Shown: positions 35,301-43,819 of the stretch, one piece after another
Layout: each line of letters starts with the position of its first letter
Numbering within the stretch: position 1 is the stretch's first letter
From: Prevotella sp.
Lineage (GTDB): Bacteria; Bacteroidota; Bacteroidia; Bacteroidales; Bacteroidaceae
Assembly: GCA_017449675.1 (NCBI GenBank)
Contig: JAFTFG010000026.1
Coordinates: 1-63,421, forward strand
Direction of reading: 5' to 3'
Length of the DNA stretch: 63,421 bases
Translations under genes and position numbers: made by a program
Notes under the pieces: model-generated
The model's database searches: none
What the model saw: the letters and a program-made list of their open reading frames with translations, nothing else
Told to the model about the DNA's origin: nothing

Positions 35301-35688
35301 CGAAGAAAAGGATTCCGTCTTTTGCCTTCTTGATATTATCATCCCACTTGTCGACAAAGCGTTGGTAGTCTACTGCGTCAACCATCGTCAACTTCGGCTT
35401 GTCGATAATCTTATGCTGATAGAAATAATCACGGATGATCTCAGCAAGAGCCGTCTTACCGGTACCTGTCTCACCTATAATAATCGCATTCACACTCAAG
35501 CGAACCTTCATGATATCCTTACGTGAATGGAGATAAGTATAGGTGTCTACAACGGTCTTCAACTGCTTCTTGACATCATCGAGGCCCACCAACTGATCGA
35601 GTACGTTCTGCGAAATGAGTGGTTTTCCACACCATTTACAGAATTTCGCTATCGAGCGGTTTTCTTTATGACAATGCTCACATACCAT
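32371..35688 (-). CDS. Zinc-ribbon protein with four SpoVK/CbbX-type AAA+ modules
   Basis: The 1105-residue protein starts with a zinc ribbon (C3, C6, C17, C20) followed by four AAA+ ATPase modules. Walker A motifs are at 72-79 (GETGTGKT), 334-341, 610-617 and 888-895 (all GNPGTGKT). Walker B motifs are at 126-131 (ILFFDN), 393-398, 669-674 and 947-952 (all ending FIDE or FVDE). The first module has Asn where the catalytic Glu should be and is divergent, so it probably binds but does not hydrolyse ATP. Modules 2-4 are close copies of the CbbX/SpoVK/EccA class, which normally works as hexamers of one or two modules. A four-module chain is unusual. Flanked by kinase and FHA genes, it is the probable effector or remodeller of the system. 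Confidence 0.92.
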   Translation of the reverse strand: MVCEHCHKENRSIAKFCKWCGKPLISQNVLDQLVGLDDVKKQLKTVVDTYTYLHSRKDIMKVRLSVNAIIIGETGTGKTALAEIIRDYFYQHKIIDKPKLTMVDAVDYQRFVDKWDDNIKKAKDGILFFDNVQKLLPDRYSNQVNPLDKLFVEMDKWDDNPIVIISGLPKGLDDFLVNNPAAQNRFKYIFRLPTPGYAELCEVCKQELRVKYGISAYTPEAEHKLERYFQYQVKIKDDTFGYCHLAVKTAEDIFTSFISRGADATVIEEGDIRGYVPEERSLDDILSDLDQYIGMDEVKKAVREIAYSVQNSVQRAQRGLGEQQKAGIHIVLTGNPGTGKTTIARKLGEILEAIGYLDSGHVVECDRAKMVSPYQGETPKVVDRLCDKAMGGILFVDEAYTLAPVSQGGDRDNQGAQALEQLMKRMEDDRGKFVVIAAGYRTEMENLFRINPGVRSRFSYFLNIEDYNPDELYQIMQVFAKSKKYVFAPDAEELARKMITEKYESRDKDFANGRTMRQLFDKICAKQAERLQKEDMSTKTNEELMTITQEDIPYEAPKAVDYTECLEKLNGMVGLAAVKQEISNLAAFLNLQIRRGETNTFQGKHYVFTGNPGTGKTTVARIMADVFRTLGVLSRGQLVEADRSKLVSGYSGQTAIKTNQLIDSAMGGVLFIDEAYTLKSSDQDSFGSEAIDTLLKRLEDDRGKFICIVAGYTDQMHDFIDTNPGLKSRFTQTIHFDDYTPDELTQIFINLAKGKNFTVDDATREAIHRQFEQLYLRRDKNFGNAREARRIFDAAVEKQSQRLMQEVNNPDFKDEDMYRITEADLAVPQSEKVRPLDEVLNELDEFIGMRTVKNMIRRLAVQSMFMKQRAAMGAGKVQQMAMNFILTGNPGTGKTSIARKMGEVLQSMEILPTSRVVEASRATLVGKYMGETPKIVNNMCDKAMGGILFIDEAYTLSSENDQYGKEAIDTLMKRMEDDRGKFVVIAAGYKDEMETFMNVNPGLASRFTHKMHIEDYNEDELLAIYKKMAAKDNYTLSPAAEFKLMDLICRKVVSKTDSFGNAREMRNMLDETIQQLSVRVSGMPQNEVTQETYQLILPEDIKDEL

Positions 35689-35689
35689 A

Positions 35690-38638
35690 TTATTCCACGT
35701 CCTTTTGTAATTGTTTAACGACTGCCGAGGGGTTTAACTTCCAACTATCCAGATTAGGATTTCCCACATTCAACAGTTTAGGGCTGAATACTATCAATTC
35801 CATCAACAGGATTCCAACCAGTGCTGACCATAATATATAATGTAGGACAGACTCACCACTCAATGAGCGTACCTGATTGGTCACGTCATCAAGCAAACCG
35901 AAATTAGAACCCTTGAACTTAAATTTCCTTTCCTTAAAGGTATAATACAGAGGTTCCAACAAGGTTGACTTGACATCGTCCTCCATCACCTCTGAGATGA
36001 GAAGATTCTCACTATTGGTATCCGAACGGAAATCCGTAAAATGACAAACTGCCATGTATACCAAGGTCAACAAGATAATCGCCAAGACGAATAATCCTGG
36101 AGAGGAACTATTGACGTACTTCAGAACCATAACAGGAATATAAGAGGAAAGGACACCCAACAGTCCCCACAGACAAGAAAGGATAAAACCATATCCTTTA
36201 AAGAAGGCCCGTGTACCGATAATTAGAGCCGTCATACCACCTAACGGTAGTACGATTGTCATACCGGCATGTTGTAAGAGATAGTCACGTCCGCTCACTC
36301 CGCATACTAACAAGAGTAATGCCCATAAGCCACAAAGAGAATAGAATACCATACGCCAGGTTTTCTCTTTACTCTTCGCTCTATAGAAGCGTTTCCGTAC
36401 TTCAGTATATTTCGCAGAGGTCTCCTCTTTAGCATTTCCAAACCGTTTGAAATGTGACTGATTAGGATCAATCTCACCTAACATCAGTATCCAACTCTCC
36501 AAACTACGCTCATAGGAATATGTCTCGCTGAAATCTTTCTCCGGATCTTCATGATAGAAAATGGAAAGCCACTGACTCAAGGAGCCACGTCTCAGTTCCG
36601 CTGTCAACTGAGGACGCCTACCTATCTGATCAATAGTCAGTCCATCCGTCAGTCTCATACCATCATCCAACAGATAAGCCGGTCTTGCACCGAGGATACG
36701 ACAGAAACGATATGCAGCCGTACGCAGGTCGTAGGCACCCAAGCGTTCCGTATTTTCCTCACTCTTCATATTAAAACAGGCTCGTGCCTGGTTAAGTTGT
36801 TCAAACCATCCATGCAACTGAGCGAAATATGCAAAACGTCCGTTCGTATCTGAGAAATCCTTGATCTGCTCATTAAATTCCTTTTCACTCAGATGTTGCC
36901 ATTCCTCCATCTGCTGCCCTAACAACACACCAACCCTATATGGAGTATCTGCCTCCTGAAGGTCATAGGCTGCATCACGGTCAATATTATACAACACCTT
37001 ATAACCTAACGAACGTGTTGGTGTCTGCCCATTAGTCAGAATGCGTAACGCCTCACACGCCATCCGGTCTTCATGACAATACATCCACGAGAGCAACCTA
37101 CCGTCACTCAATGACAACCATGCGTCATCAGAGCATTCCTCGTAGCCAAAGGAGTGAACAATCTCTGACAAAGAGGATGATGGATATTGTGTCAGGAAAG
37201 GAATCTCCTTGTCAACCTCATAGACCAAACGCATAATAGCAACACGGCCATCAAACTGCTCTTCTGAGAAATAACTGCGCAACCTATTGATATCCGCCTT
37301 GGAATGAGACTCCAGATACAAGAAAAGGGTATCATTGGGATTCCGCAACGCCATTGCATACTCCTCTTGATAACTAAGAACAGAGATACTTACACTATGA
37401 ACATCATCACACTGGTTCCCATGGAGGTCTTTATAGGGATAGGTGGGTTCCATAACATACACGGCAGCCATCAATCCTGCATGCTGATCCACAGGATATC
37501 GATTGACAACGATATCCTTAACCACAGAACTGAGTTTGACATTACCACATTGTTCCAGCCAACCGGCTATCCTCCCATTATACAAATAATTAATAGCCAG
37601 ACGCTCATTATCTAACAATAGTGGTATCAACTCATGGACATTGTCTGCAACAAGGTTCTTTTCCGGGTCTACAATAAAACTGCGGTATTTCAGAATCGGA
37701 GATGAGATATCCACTTCAACATCCTCACCCAAGAACCAGCGCTCCACCTGTTCATATTTCCATCGATTCTGAGGATTGACCGCTGTCAGACCCTGAATCA
37801 ACATCTTCACACGGTCAGGCAAATCATTGATACGAGGCAGACGACCTTCATTCTTCTTTCGCATCATGACACGCTCGTTCTGACTCATCGGATTCTCACC
37901 AAGCCAGAGAGTCATCAAGGTAATACCCAAAGAATAGAAGTCTACAGAGGAAGTAATCTCCACCTCACCGTCTATCACGTCGTTATACATCTCGGGAGCG
38001 GCATAGACCGGTGTACGAGCCTGAGTAGTCTTATGGACACGCTCGTCACCCTCCAGAACACTGGAGATACCAAAGTCTCCTAATACCACTTCCTGATGCT
38101 TCTCATCACGGAAGAAGAAATTACTGGGTTTGATATCCTTATGAATGATATTGCTGTTATGACAATAAGCCAGTGCCGCCGCAGCCTGTAATGCTATACG
38201 GCGAAATTGGTTGAAGTCACCATCCAGATCATACTCACCAAGCGTACCACCCCGCAGATACTCCATCAACTCATAGTCACGATTCTTACCATCGACATAA
38301 GTCTTGCCATAGTCATATATCTTGACAATGGTCTCCATTCCGAAACTCTGGATGATACGCAACAGCGTCTTCTTGATAGAGAAATTCGGATAATAGATTT
38401 TCAGCACCATCTCTTCGCCGCCACACTCCACCAGAAAGACCTGCGCCTCACCGGAATTATCGCTTAGGCATTTGATGCAATGGTAAACTTTTCCTTTGAT
38501 GATAAAATCACTGGCGACACTCGACTGTACCGGTTCACTGCTGCCCGGTCTGAATGTTCTATCCCCAGCAGCATTCGCCTGAGGGGCGACCCTGATGGTC
38601 GCACTATTTTGCTCCGGAGTTCTTATGGTTTGATCCAT
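35690..38638 (-). CDS. Ser/Thr protein kinase with C-terminal membrane segments
   Basis: The 982-residue protein has a eukaryotic-type kinase domain at about 48-300: K80 in VLKIYY, catalytic loop H166-K-D168-I-K170-PSN, DFG at 188-190 and APE at 214-216, all intact. The activation segment is rich in Thr (KTTQARTP). A long alpha-helical middle region (300-770) follows. Four or more hydrophobic spans lie between about 785 and 900 and another near 955, so the kinase domain is cytoplasmic and membrane-tethered from its C-terminal side. No PASTA domain is present. It starts directly after the stop of the zinc-ribbon gene and ends two bases before the AAA+ gene. Confidence 0.93.
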   Translation of the reverse strand: MDQTIRTPEQNSATIRVAPQANAAGDRTFRPGSSEPVQSSVASDFIIKGKVYHCIKCLSDNSGEAQVFLVECGGEEMVLKIYYPNFSIKKTLLRIIQSFGMETIVKIYDYGKTYVDGKNRDYELMEYLRGGTLGEYDLDGDFNQFRRIALQAAAALAYCHNSNIIHKDIKPSNFFFRDEKHQEVVLGDFGISSVLEGDERVHKTTQARTPVYAAPEMYNDVIDGEVEITSSVDFYSLGITLMTLWLGENPMSQNERVMMRKKNEGRLPRINDLPDRVKMLIQGLTAVNPQNRWKYEQVERWFLGEDVEVDISSPILKYRSFIVDPEKNLVADNVHELIPLLLDNERLAINYLYNGRIAGWLEQCGNVKLSSVVKDIVVNRYPVDQHAGLMAAVYVMEPTYPYKDLHGNQCDDVHSVSISVLSYQEEYAMALRNPNDTLFLYLESHSKADINRLRSYFSEEQFDGRVAIMRLVYEVDKEIPFLTQYPSSSLSEIVHSFGYEECSDDAWLSLSDGRLLSWMYCHEDRMACEALRILTNGQTPTRSLGYKVLYNIDRDAAYDLQEADTPYRVGVLLGQQMEEWQHLSEKEFNEQIKDFSDTNGRFAYFAQLHGWFEQLNQARACFNMKSEENTERLGAYDLRTAAYRFCRILGARPAYLLDDGMRLTDGLTIDQIGRRPQLTAELRRGSLSQWLSIFYHEDPEKDFSETYSYERSLESWILMLGEIDPNQSHFKRFGNAKEETSAKYTEVRKRFYRAKSKEKTWRMVFYSLCGLWALLLLVCGVSGRDYLLQHAGMTIVLPLGGMTALIIGTRAFFKGYGFILSCLWGLLGVLSSYIPVMVLKYVNSSSPGLFVLAIILLTLVYMAVCHFTDFRSDTNSENLLISEVMEDDVKSTLLEPLYYTFKERKFKFKGSNFGLLDDVTNQVRSLSGESVLHYILWSALVGILLMELIVFSPKLLNVGNPNLDSWKLNPSAVVKQLQKDVE

Positions 38639-39589
38639 TTATTTGTCGTCTTTTATTTCTGCTGTACTGTTTTTCCCTAACACTACCCACTTACCGCCCA
38701 GGTGAGGCTTGGCACAACCGCACGGACTACTATGCAATGCATGTTTGAAATTGCACACCCATGCTAAGCGAACACCCATCGGCTTACTGGCCATCGCATA
38801 ATTACGAGCCTGTACTGGTGAGGATGTAGGCGGAACAGCCAACTTATCGAGAATAGCGGACAGTTTTTTGATCTTCTCAGACTTCTTCTCCTCCAAGTCT
38901 TCCTTTGTCAGACGCTTGGTCTCTACCTTGGGAATCACAGGATTCTCAACCCCGGCATCTTTTGCCAACAGGGTCAAGACCCGTTCACGTAGTTTCATAT
39001 TAGCCTGCTCACGAACGATATCACGCTCAGAATTGTAAGGGAGTGAACTTTCCAATCGGGAATACTCCTGTACGACATCCATCAGTTCCTTGTAATCCGG
39101 ATTCATCTGTAGTTCCCTCACCAACTCCTTGGCCTCTGCGGTCAGGGCGGTGCCGCACTGCTTGCAGAAAGCGAAATCGTTCAAGGCATGACATGTGGGA
39201 CACACCAATCCGCCTCTGGGACTTCCGCACTCAGGGCAATAAGCCTCATTTCCCGTCAGTTTGGCACCACAATAAGAGCACACATCCTTACGGATATAAT
39301 GATGGCACGCCTCGCAGAAGTCAGCATCGGGATCGACTTCCGAGGAACAATAGGGACAGTGTGCCTTGCTAATGGGTTGTCCGCATTGTGCACAGAACAT
39401 CGCCTCTGGATCGTTGATAGCACCACAGAACGGACAAGTCTTACCACCAGCCTGCTGTTGCAACTGTTGCTGTTGCATGACGGGCTGCTGTACCTCATCC
39501 TCTCTCACCAACTCACGTTCACGAACAAATTCCTGAGGACGTATAGTCCTCTGTGTCCTCTCTGTATTTGGAGAATTATCGTTTATCAT
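38639..39589 (-). CDS. Multi-zinc-ribbon protein, first gene of the kinase operon
   Basis: The 316-residue protein has a charged and Gln-rich head (1-48) and a chain of about six zinc ribbons at 50-150 (CPFC, CAQC, CPYC, CEAC, CSYC, CPEC, CPTC, CKQC). A basic helical region (155-250) and a C-terminal part with a further Cys/His cluster (CNFKHALHSSPCGC) follow. It has no catalytic signature, so an adaptor or substrate-recruitment role is likely. The same ribbon type recurs in the AAA+ protein, the FHA protein and the last operon member, which suggests shared interaction surfaces. Promoter directly upstream. Confidence 0.85.
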   Translation of the reverse strand: MINDNSPNTERTQRTIRPQEFVRERELVREDEVQQPVMQQQQLQQQAGGKTCPFCGAINDPEAMFCAQCGQPISKAHCPYCSSEVDPDADFCEACHHYIRKDVCSYCGAKLTGNEAYCPECGSPRGGLVCPTCHALNDFAFCKQCGTALTAEAKELVRELQMNPDYKELMDVVQEYSRLESSLPYNSERDIVREQANMKLRERVLTLLAKDAGVENPVIPKVETKRLTKEDLEEKKSEKIKKLSAILDKLAVPPTSSPVQARNYAMASKPMGVRLAWVCNFKHALHSSPCGCAKPHLGGKWVVLGKNSTAEIKDDK

Positions 39590-39614
39590 TTTTAGGATAG
39601 CGTTAAGTTAGTTG

Positions 39615-39647
39615 CAAAGATAAGCATAAATTTTTAAAACAAACAAA
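39615..39647 (-). promoter_or_regulatory. Promoter of the kinase/AAA+/FHA/PP2C operon
   Basis: TTTG (39644-39647), 21 bases, TATCTTTG (39615-39622), 25 bases before the first ATG. The -33 element lies in the T tract of the upstream gene's terminator. Confidence 0.75.
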
Positions 39648-39650
39648 AAA

Positions 39651-39676
39651 CCGCCGTAAATTTATATTTACGACGG
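39651..39676 (-). terminator. pepO terminator
   Basis: An 11-bp stem with one G-T pair (CCGTCGTAAAT with ATTTACGGCGG on the minus strand) has loop ATAA and is followed by TTTTTTG. It lies 25 bases after the pepO stop. Confidence 0.8.
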
Positions 39677-39701
39677 CATTTTTCGTTATTTTGGCGATAT
39701 T

Positions 39702-41750
39702 TTACCACAAAGAGAGACGTTTTTCTTTGGGAATAAACATCTTATCACCGTCTCTCACGTCAAAAGCATCATACCACATGTCGATATGCGGCAAGGCACC
39801 GTTTACACGCCAGCGGCCCAAGGAGTGAGGATCACTCTTGGTACGATTACGGATCTCGGCCTCTGTGATATTCCCCGCCCATACCCCGGCATAAGCCAGG
39901 AAGAAACGCTGGTCAGCCGTCAGTCCGTCAACAACAGGCAACGGACTGTTCTTGGTAGCATTCTTATACGCATACCAAGCCACTTGCAGGCCACCGTGAT
40001 CGGCCAGGTTCTCACCCAATGTCAGACGCCCGTTCGCATTCAAGTCGGGCAGCACCTTAATACCTGAGAAGAAATCCGCATACCTATCCGTTCTTTCTGT
40101 AAAGTTTTTTCCATCAGATTCCGTCCACCAGTCATGCATATTACCATCCTTATCATATCGACGGCCTTGGTCATCAAACCCGTGCGTCATCTCATGACCG
40201 ATCACCACACCAATGGCACCATAGTTAAAGGCATCATCCGCCGTAGGATCAAAGAAGGGCACCTGAAGAATACCAGCAGGAAAACAAATCTCATTAGTCG
40301 TCGGATTATAATAGGCATTCACCGTTTGCGGAGTCATATACCACTCATCACGGTCTACAGGTTTACCTGCGGTGTGCTCTATACGCCATTTCGTCCAGAA
40401 CCGGCTACACTCCTGCACATTCTCATAGTAAGATTTTTTCGCATCAATCTTCAAGTCTGACATATCCGTCCATTTATCCGGATAGCCAATCTTTACATAG
40501 AACGTATTGAGTTTCAACAAAGCATTCACCTTCGTTGAATCATCCATCCAGTCCTGTGCGGCAATACGTTCCCCAAGGGCAATACGCAGGTTCTCTACCA
40601 ATGTCTTCATCCGCTCTTTAGAGGAGGCCGGGAAGTATTTCTCCACGTAGATCTTACCCAAGGCCTCACCCATCACACCCTGTACCTGGTTAGTAGCACG
40701 ACGCCACAAGGGGTGGTCTTCTTTTCTGCCCGACATCACCTTTCCAAAAAAGTCAAAACTTGCAGCACGCACCTCATCTGTCAGCATTCCTGCTGCTGAA
40801 TTGATGACGCCCCACTCCATGTAATCACGATATTCTGCTGCCGTGATATTGGCAAATATCCGATCAGCCCCCGCCATAAAAGCAGGTTGTCCGACAATCA
40901 TTTCCTGGATATACTGACTGGCAATCCCCTTGGCATTCATCTGTTTCTCCATCTGGAAATGCGGATACTTCGTCTCAACCTCCTGTAACGTCATCTTATT
41001 ATAGTTGGCAATAGGGTCTCGCAATTCCGTACGCGACTTAGAGATCTTTGCCAACTCCAACTCGATCTTGAAGATACGCTCCATTTTCTTTTGGGCCACA
41101 GCCTTCTTGAAGCCAAAGAGTTGGAACATACGGACAATATGAGACTTATATTCTTCACGGATCTTCGTCGTCGCCTCATCGGTCTCCAGATAATAGTCTT
41201 TCTGTCCCAATGTCAAACCTCCCTGACTGACATTCAGGATATTCTGGGTGGCATTCTTCTCGTCTGCCCCTATATAGGCATGAAAGAACTCCGCATCACC
41301 ATAAGGCATCATTTCCAACTGGATATCAAAAAGTTGAGACACGGTCTTGGCCGTTTCCATCTTCTTGATGATTCCCATGGCAGGAGCCAGTCCTTCTTGC
41401 TCTCGACGGGCAGAGTCCATCGCAAGTTTATACAGGTCGCTCAATTTCTGTTCCACACTTCCCTCGGGATAGGTATTCTCCTGCAACTCTTTCAAGATGC
41501 CGTTGATACGTTTGTTATTATCCTCCGCCAGACGGTCGAAACTACCATAACGCGAATACGCAGCAGGCAGCGGATTATTCTTCATCCAGCCGCCACAGGC
41601 ATACTCATAAAAGTCATCTCCTGCTTTCGCCTGTTGATTCAGATTAGCCAGGTCAATACCTGACTTCAGCGACGGTTGCGCCATTAATGCCACCGACATC
41701 GATGATAATGCCATCATCATACATACTCCTTTAATTTTCATATCTGTCAT
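39702..41750 (-). CDS. pepO: M13-family zinc metallopeptidase (PepO-like)
   Basis: This is an exported neprilysin-type endopeptidase of 682 residues. A signal peptide (MMALSSMSVALMA-Q) is followed by the propeptide-free M13 fold. HEMTH with GFDDQGR (around residues 519-530) provides the two His ligands and the catalytic Glu, and ENLADHGGLQ downstream provides the third ligand. The usual end block SDPHSLGRWRVNGAL is present. The start may be the first ATG at 41750, which follows the ABC-F stop directly, or ATG 41741 (MKIKGVC). It likely trims peptides in the periplasm, which suits a peptide-fermenting Prevotella. Confidence 0.94.
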   Translation of the reverse strand: MTDMKIKGVCMMMALSSMSVALMAQPSLKSGIDLANLNQQAKAGDDFYEYACGGWMKNNPLPAAYSRYGSFDRLAEDNNKRINGILKELQENTYPEGSVEQKLSDLYKLAMDSARREQEGLAPAMGIIKKMETAKTVSQLFDIQLEMMPYGDAEFFHAYIGADEKNATQNILNVSQGGLTLGQKDYYLETDEATTKIREEYKSHIVRMFQLFGFKKAVAQKKMERIFKIELELAKISKSRTELRDPIANYNKMTLQEVETKYPHFQMEKQMNAKGIASQYIQEMIVGQPAFMAGADRIFANITAAEYRDYMEWGVINSAAGMLTDEVRAASFDFFGKVMSGRKEDHPLWRRATNQVQGVMGEALGKIYVEKYFPASSKERMKTLVENLRIALGERIAAQDWMDDSTKVNALLKLNTFYVKIGYPDKWTDMSDLKIDAKKSYYENVQECSRFWTKWRIEHTAGKPVDRDEWYMTPQTVNAYYNPTTNEICFPAGILQVPFFDPTADDAFNYGAIGVVIGHEMTHGFDDQGRRYDKDGNMHDWWTESDGKNFTERTDRYADFFSGIKVLPDLNANGRLTLGENLADHGGLQVAWYAYKNATKNSPLPVVDGLTADQRFFLAYAGVWAGNITEAEIRNRTKSDPHSLGRWRVNGALPHIDMWYDAFDVRDGDKMFIPKEKRLSLW

Positions 41751-43682
41751 TTATATTAGTTGTTCTAATTCTTCCGATAGTTTCTCCCATCGGCCCATCT
41801 CTTCATCCAGCAATTTCTTGATAGAGGTATATTCCGTGACCAGTTCCATGTTCGATGCATTCTCTGGAACCATCAGGAGATTGTCTAGTTCTTTGATACG
41901 CCGCTCCATCTCATTAATCTTGCGTTCCGACTCTTCCACCGCACGCTCAGCCTTACGGAGTCTCTTCTGCTGCTCCTTCCGCTCGGCATAATTCTGACTC
42001 TTCGGAGTATTCGGAATATTCTGAGTATCCGGATTACTTGGAATACTCATAGAACTTTGCAACTCGTTCAGTTCACTGATATGTTTCGCCTCCAAGAAGT
42101 CATAGATACCGCCCAGATGCTCTCTGACCTTACCGTCTCCGAACTCATAGACCTTCGTCACCAGACCGTCTAAGAACTCTCGGTCGTGGCTGACAATGAT
42201 AGCGGTTCCGTCGAATGCCTTAATGGCCTCCTTGAGCACATCCTTAGAAGGCATATCCAGATGATTGGTGGGCTCATCGAGTATCAACAGATTGACAGGT
42301 TCCAGCAACAGACGAATCATGGCAAGACGACTCCGTTCACCGCCACTGAGCACCTTCACCTTTTTATCAGAAGCCTCACCTCCAAACATAAAAGCCCCCA
42401 GAATATCATTGATGCGCAGGCGAACATCCCCCTTTGCCACATAGTCTATCGTCTGATATACCGTCAACGACTCGTCCAGTAACTGTGCTTGGTTCTGGGC
42501 GAAATAACCAATCTGTATGTTATGTCCTATCCTCAGGTTGCCGTCGAAAGGAATCTCCCCCATGATACATTTCACCAGCGTCGACTTACCCTCTCCGTTC
42601 TTTCCGACAAACGCCACTTTCTCACCCCGCTTGATGGTCATATTCACCTGTGCGAACACCGTGTGCTCACCATAAGCCTTCCGCACGTCCTCGCAAATCA
42701 CAGGATAGTCACCGCTACGCAGACAGGGCGGGAACTTCAGATGCATAGCGGCATGATCAACCTCGTCAACCTCGATAGGCACGATTTTCTCCAGTTGCTT
42801 GATCTTCTGCTGCACCTGTACCGCCTTGGTCGCCTGATAGCGGAAGCGCTCGATAAACTGACGCATGTCAGCAATCTCCTTCTGCTGATTCTCGTAGGCA
42901 CGCAACTGTTGCTCACGGCGTTCCTTACGAAGCACCACATACTCATCGTATTTCACTTTATAGTCGATGATATGACCACACGAGATCTCCAAAGTACGAT
43001 TGGACACATGATTGATAAACGCACGGTCGTGGCTGACCAACACGACGGCTTTGGCACTCTGCGCCAAAAACTGTTCCAGCCATTGTATCGATTCGATATC
43101 AAGGTGGTTGGTAGGCTCATCGAGCAATAGCACATCGGGTTTCTGCAACAGGATCTTTGCTAGTTCGATACGCATGCGCCATCCTCCCGAGAACTCACTG
43201 GTAGGGCGTTCAAAGTCCGTACGTAGGAAACCCAGACCGACAAGTGTCCGCTCTAGTTCCGCCTCATAGTTATCCGCTCCCATCATCATATAGCGCTCAT
43301 GCTCTTGGGTAAACTGTTCCACCAAGGCGAGATAGTCGTCACTCTCATAGTCCGTACGTTCCGCCAGTTGTTGGTTCATCCGGTCGATATGCGCTTTCAT
43401 CTCATGGACATGGGAGAAAGCCTTCTGCGTCTCTTCCCGCACAGTAGTATCGTCTTGCAGGTTCATCACCTGTGGCAAGTATCCGATTGTTGTCTCTCCT
43501 GGGATACTGACCACCCCACTGGTGGGGCTTTGCATACCACATAGTATTTTAAGCAGTGTGGACTTCCCCGCCCCGTTCTTACCCACAAGGGCAATACGGT
43601 CACGATCGTTCACCACGAAACTCGCATTGGTAAACAACGGTTTAGCACTGAATTCCACACATAATCCTTCTACAGAAATCAT
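41751..43682 (-). CDS. ABC-F family ATPase
   Basis: The 643-residue cytoplasmic protein has two ABC ATPase domains and no membrane segment. Walker A is GKNGAGKS at 34-41 and GKNGEGKS in the second half. The signatures are EFSGGWRMR and LSGGERSR, and LLLDEPTNHLD / LILDEPTNHLD each have the catalytic Glu. The linker between domains (about 245-300) is highly charged, as in ABC-F proteins that act on the ribosome. The C-terminal coiled coil (ERKEQQKRLRKAERAVEESE and on) resembles Uup/YdiF. It may be a translation factor; antibiotic protection is possible but not indicated. Confidence 0.92.
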   Translation of the reverse strand: MISVEGLCVEFSAKPLFTNASFVVNDRDRIALVGKNGAGKSTLLKILCGMQSPTSGVVSIPGETTIGYLPQVMNLQDDTTVREETQKAFSHVHEMKAHIDRMNQQLAERTDYESDDYLALVEQFTQEHERYMMMGADNYEAELERTLVGLGFLRTDFERPTSEFSGGWRMRIELAKILLQKPDVLLLDEPTNHLDIESIQWLEQFLAQSAKAVVLVSHDRAFINHVSNRTLEISCGHIIDYKVKYDEYVVLRKERREQQLRAYENQQKEIADMRQFIERFRYQATKAVQVQQKIKQLEKIVPIEVDEVDHAAMHLKFPPCLRSGDYPVICEDVRKAYGEHTVFAQVNMTIKRGEKVAFVGKNGEGKSTLVKCIMGEIPFDGNLRIGHNIQIGYFAQNQAQLLDESLTVYQTIDYVAKGDVRLRINDILGAFMFGGEASDKKVKVLSGGERSRLAMIRLLLEPVNLLILDEPTNHLDMPSKDVLKEAIKAFDGTAIIVSHDREFLDGLVTKVYEFGDGKVREHLGGIYDFLEAKHISELNELQSSMSIPSNPDTQNIPNTPKSQNYAERKEQQKRLRKAERAVEESERKINEMERRIKELDNLLMVPENASNMELVTEYTSIKKLLDEEMGRWEKLSEELEQLI

Positions 43683-43702
43683 CCTATATCAAATATGAAA
43701 TG

Positions 43703-43733
43703 CAAAGTTAGTACAAATCTGTCTAAATGCAAA
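43703..43733 (-). promoter_or_regulatory. ABC-F/pepO promoter
   Basis: TTTG (43730-43733), 19 bases, TAACTTTG (43703-43710), 20 bases before the ATG. Confidence 0.8.
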
Positions 43734-43786
43734 AAAAATTAATAATTATTAGAGAGTACAGACTGGTGTTTCTCCTATTTTTTATG

Positions 43787-43794
43787 TACTTTTG
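43787..43794 (+). promoter_or_regulatory. tex -7 box
   Basis: TACTTTTG fits TAnnTTTG. The predicted transcript start (about 43800) falls on ATG 43802, leaving a 20-base leader for ATG 43820. The -33 position reads CTGG, off consensus. Confidence 0.55.
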
Positions 43795-43819
43795 TAGCGT
43801 CATGAATAAAGAAACAGAC

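Noticed and set aside
43727-43819. Extended N-terminus of Tex (hydrophobic, signal-like)
   Set aside because: It spans the -7 box and family members start at the equivalent of ATG 43820; Tex is cytoplasmic.
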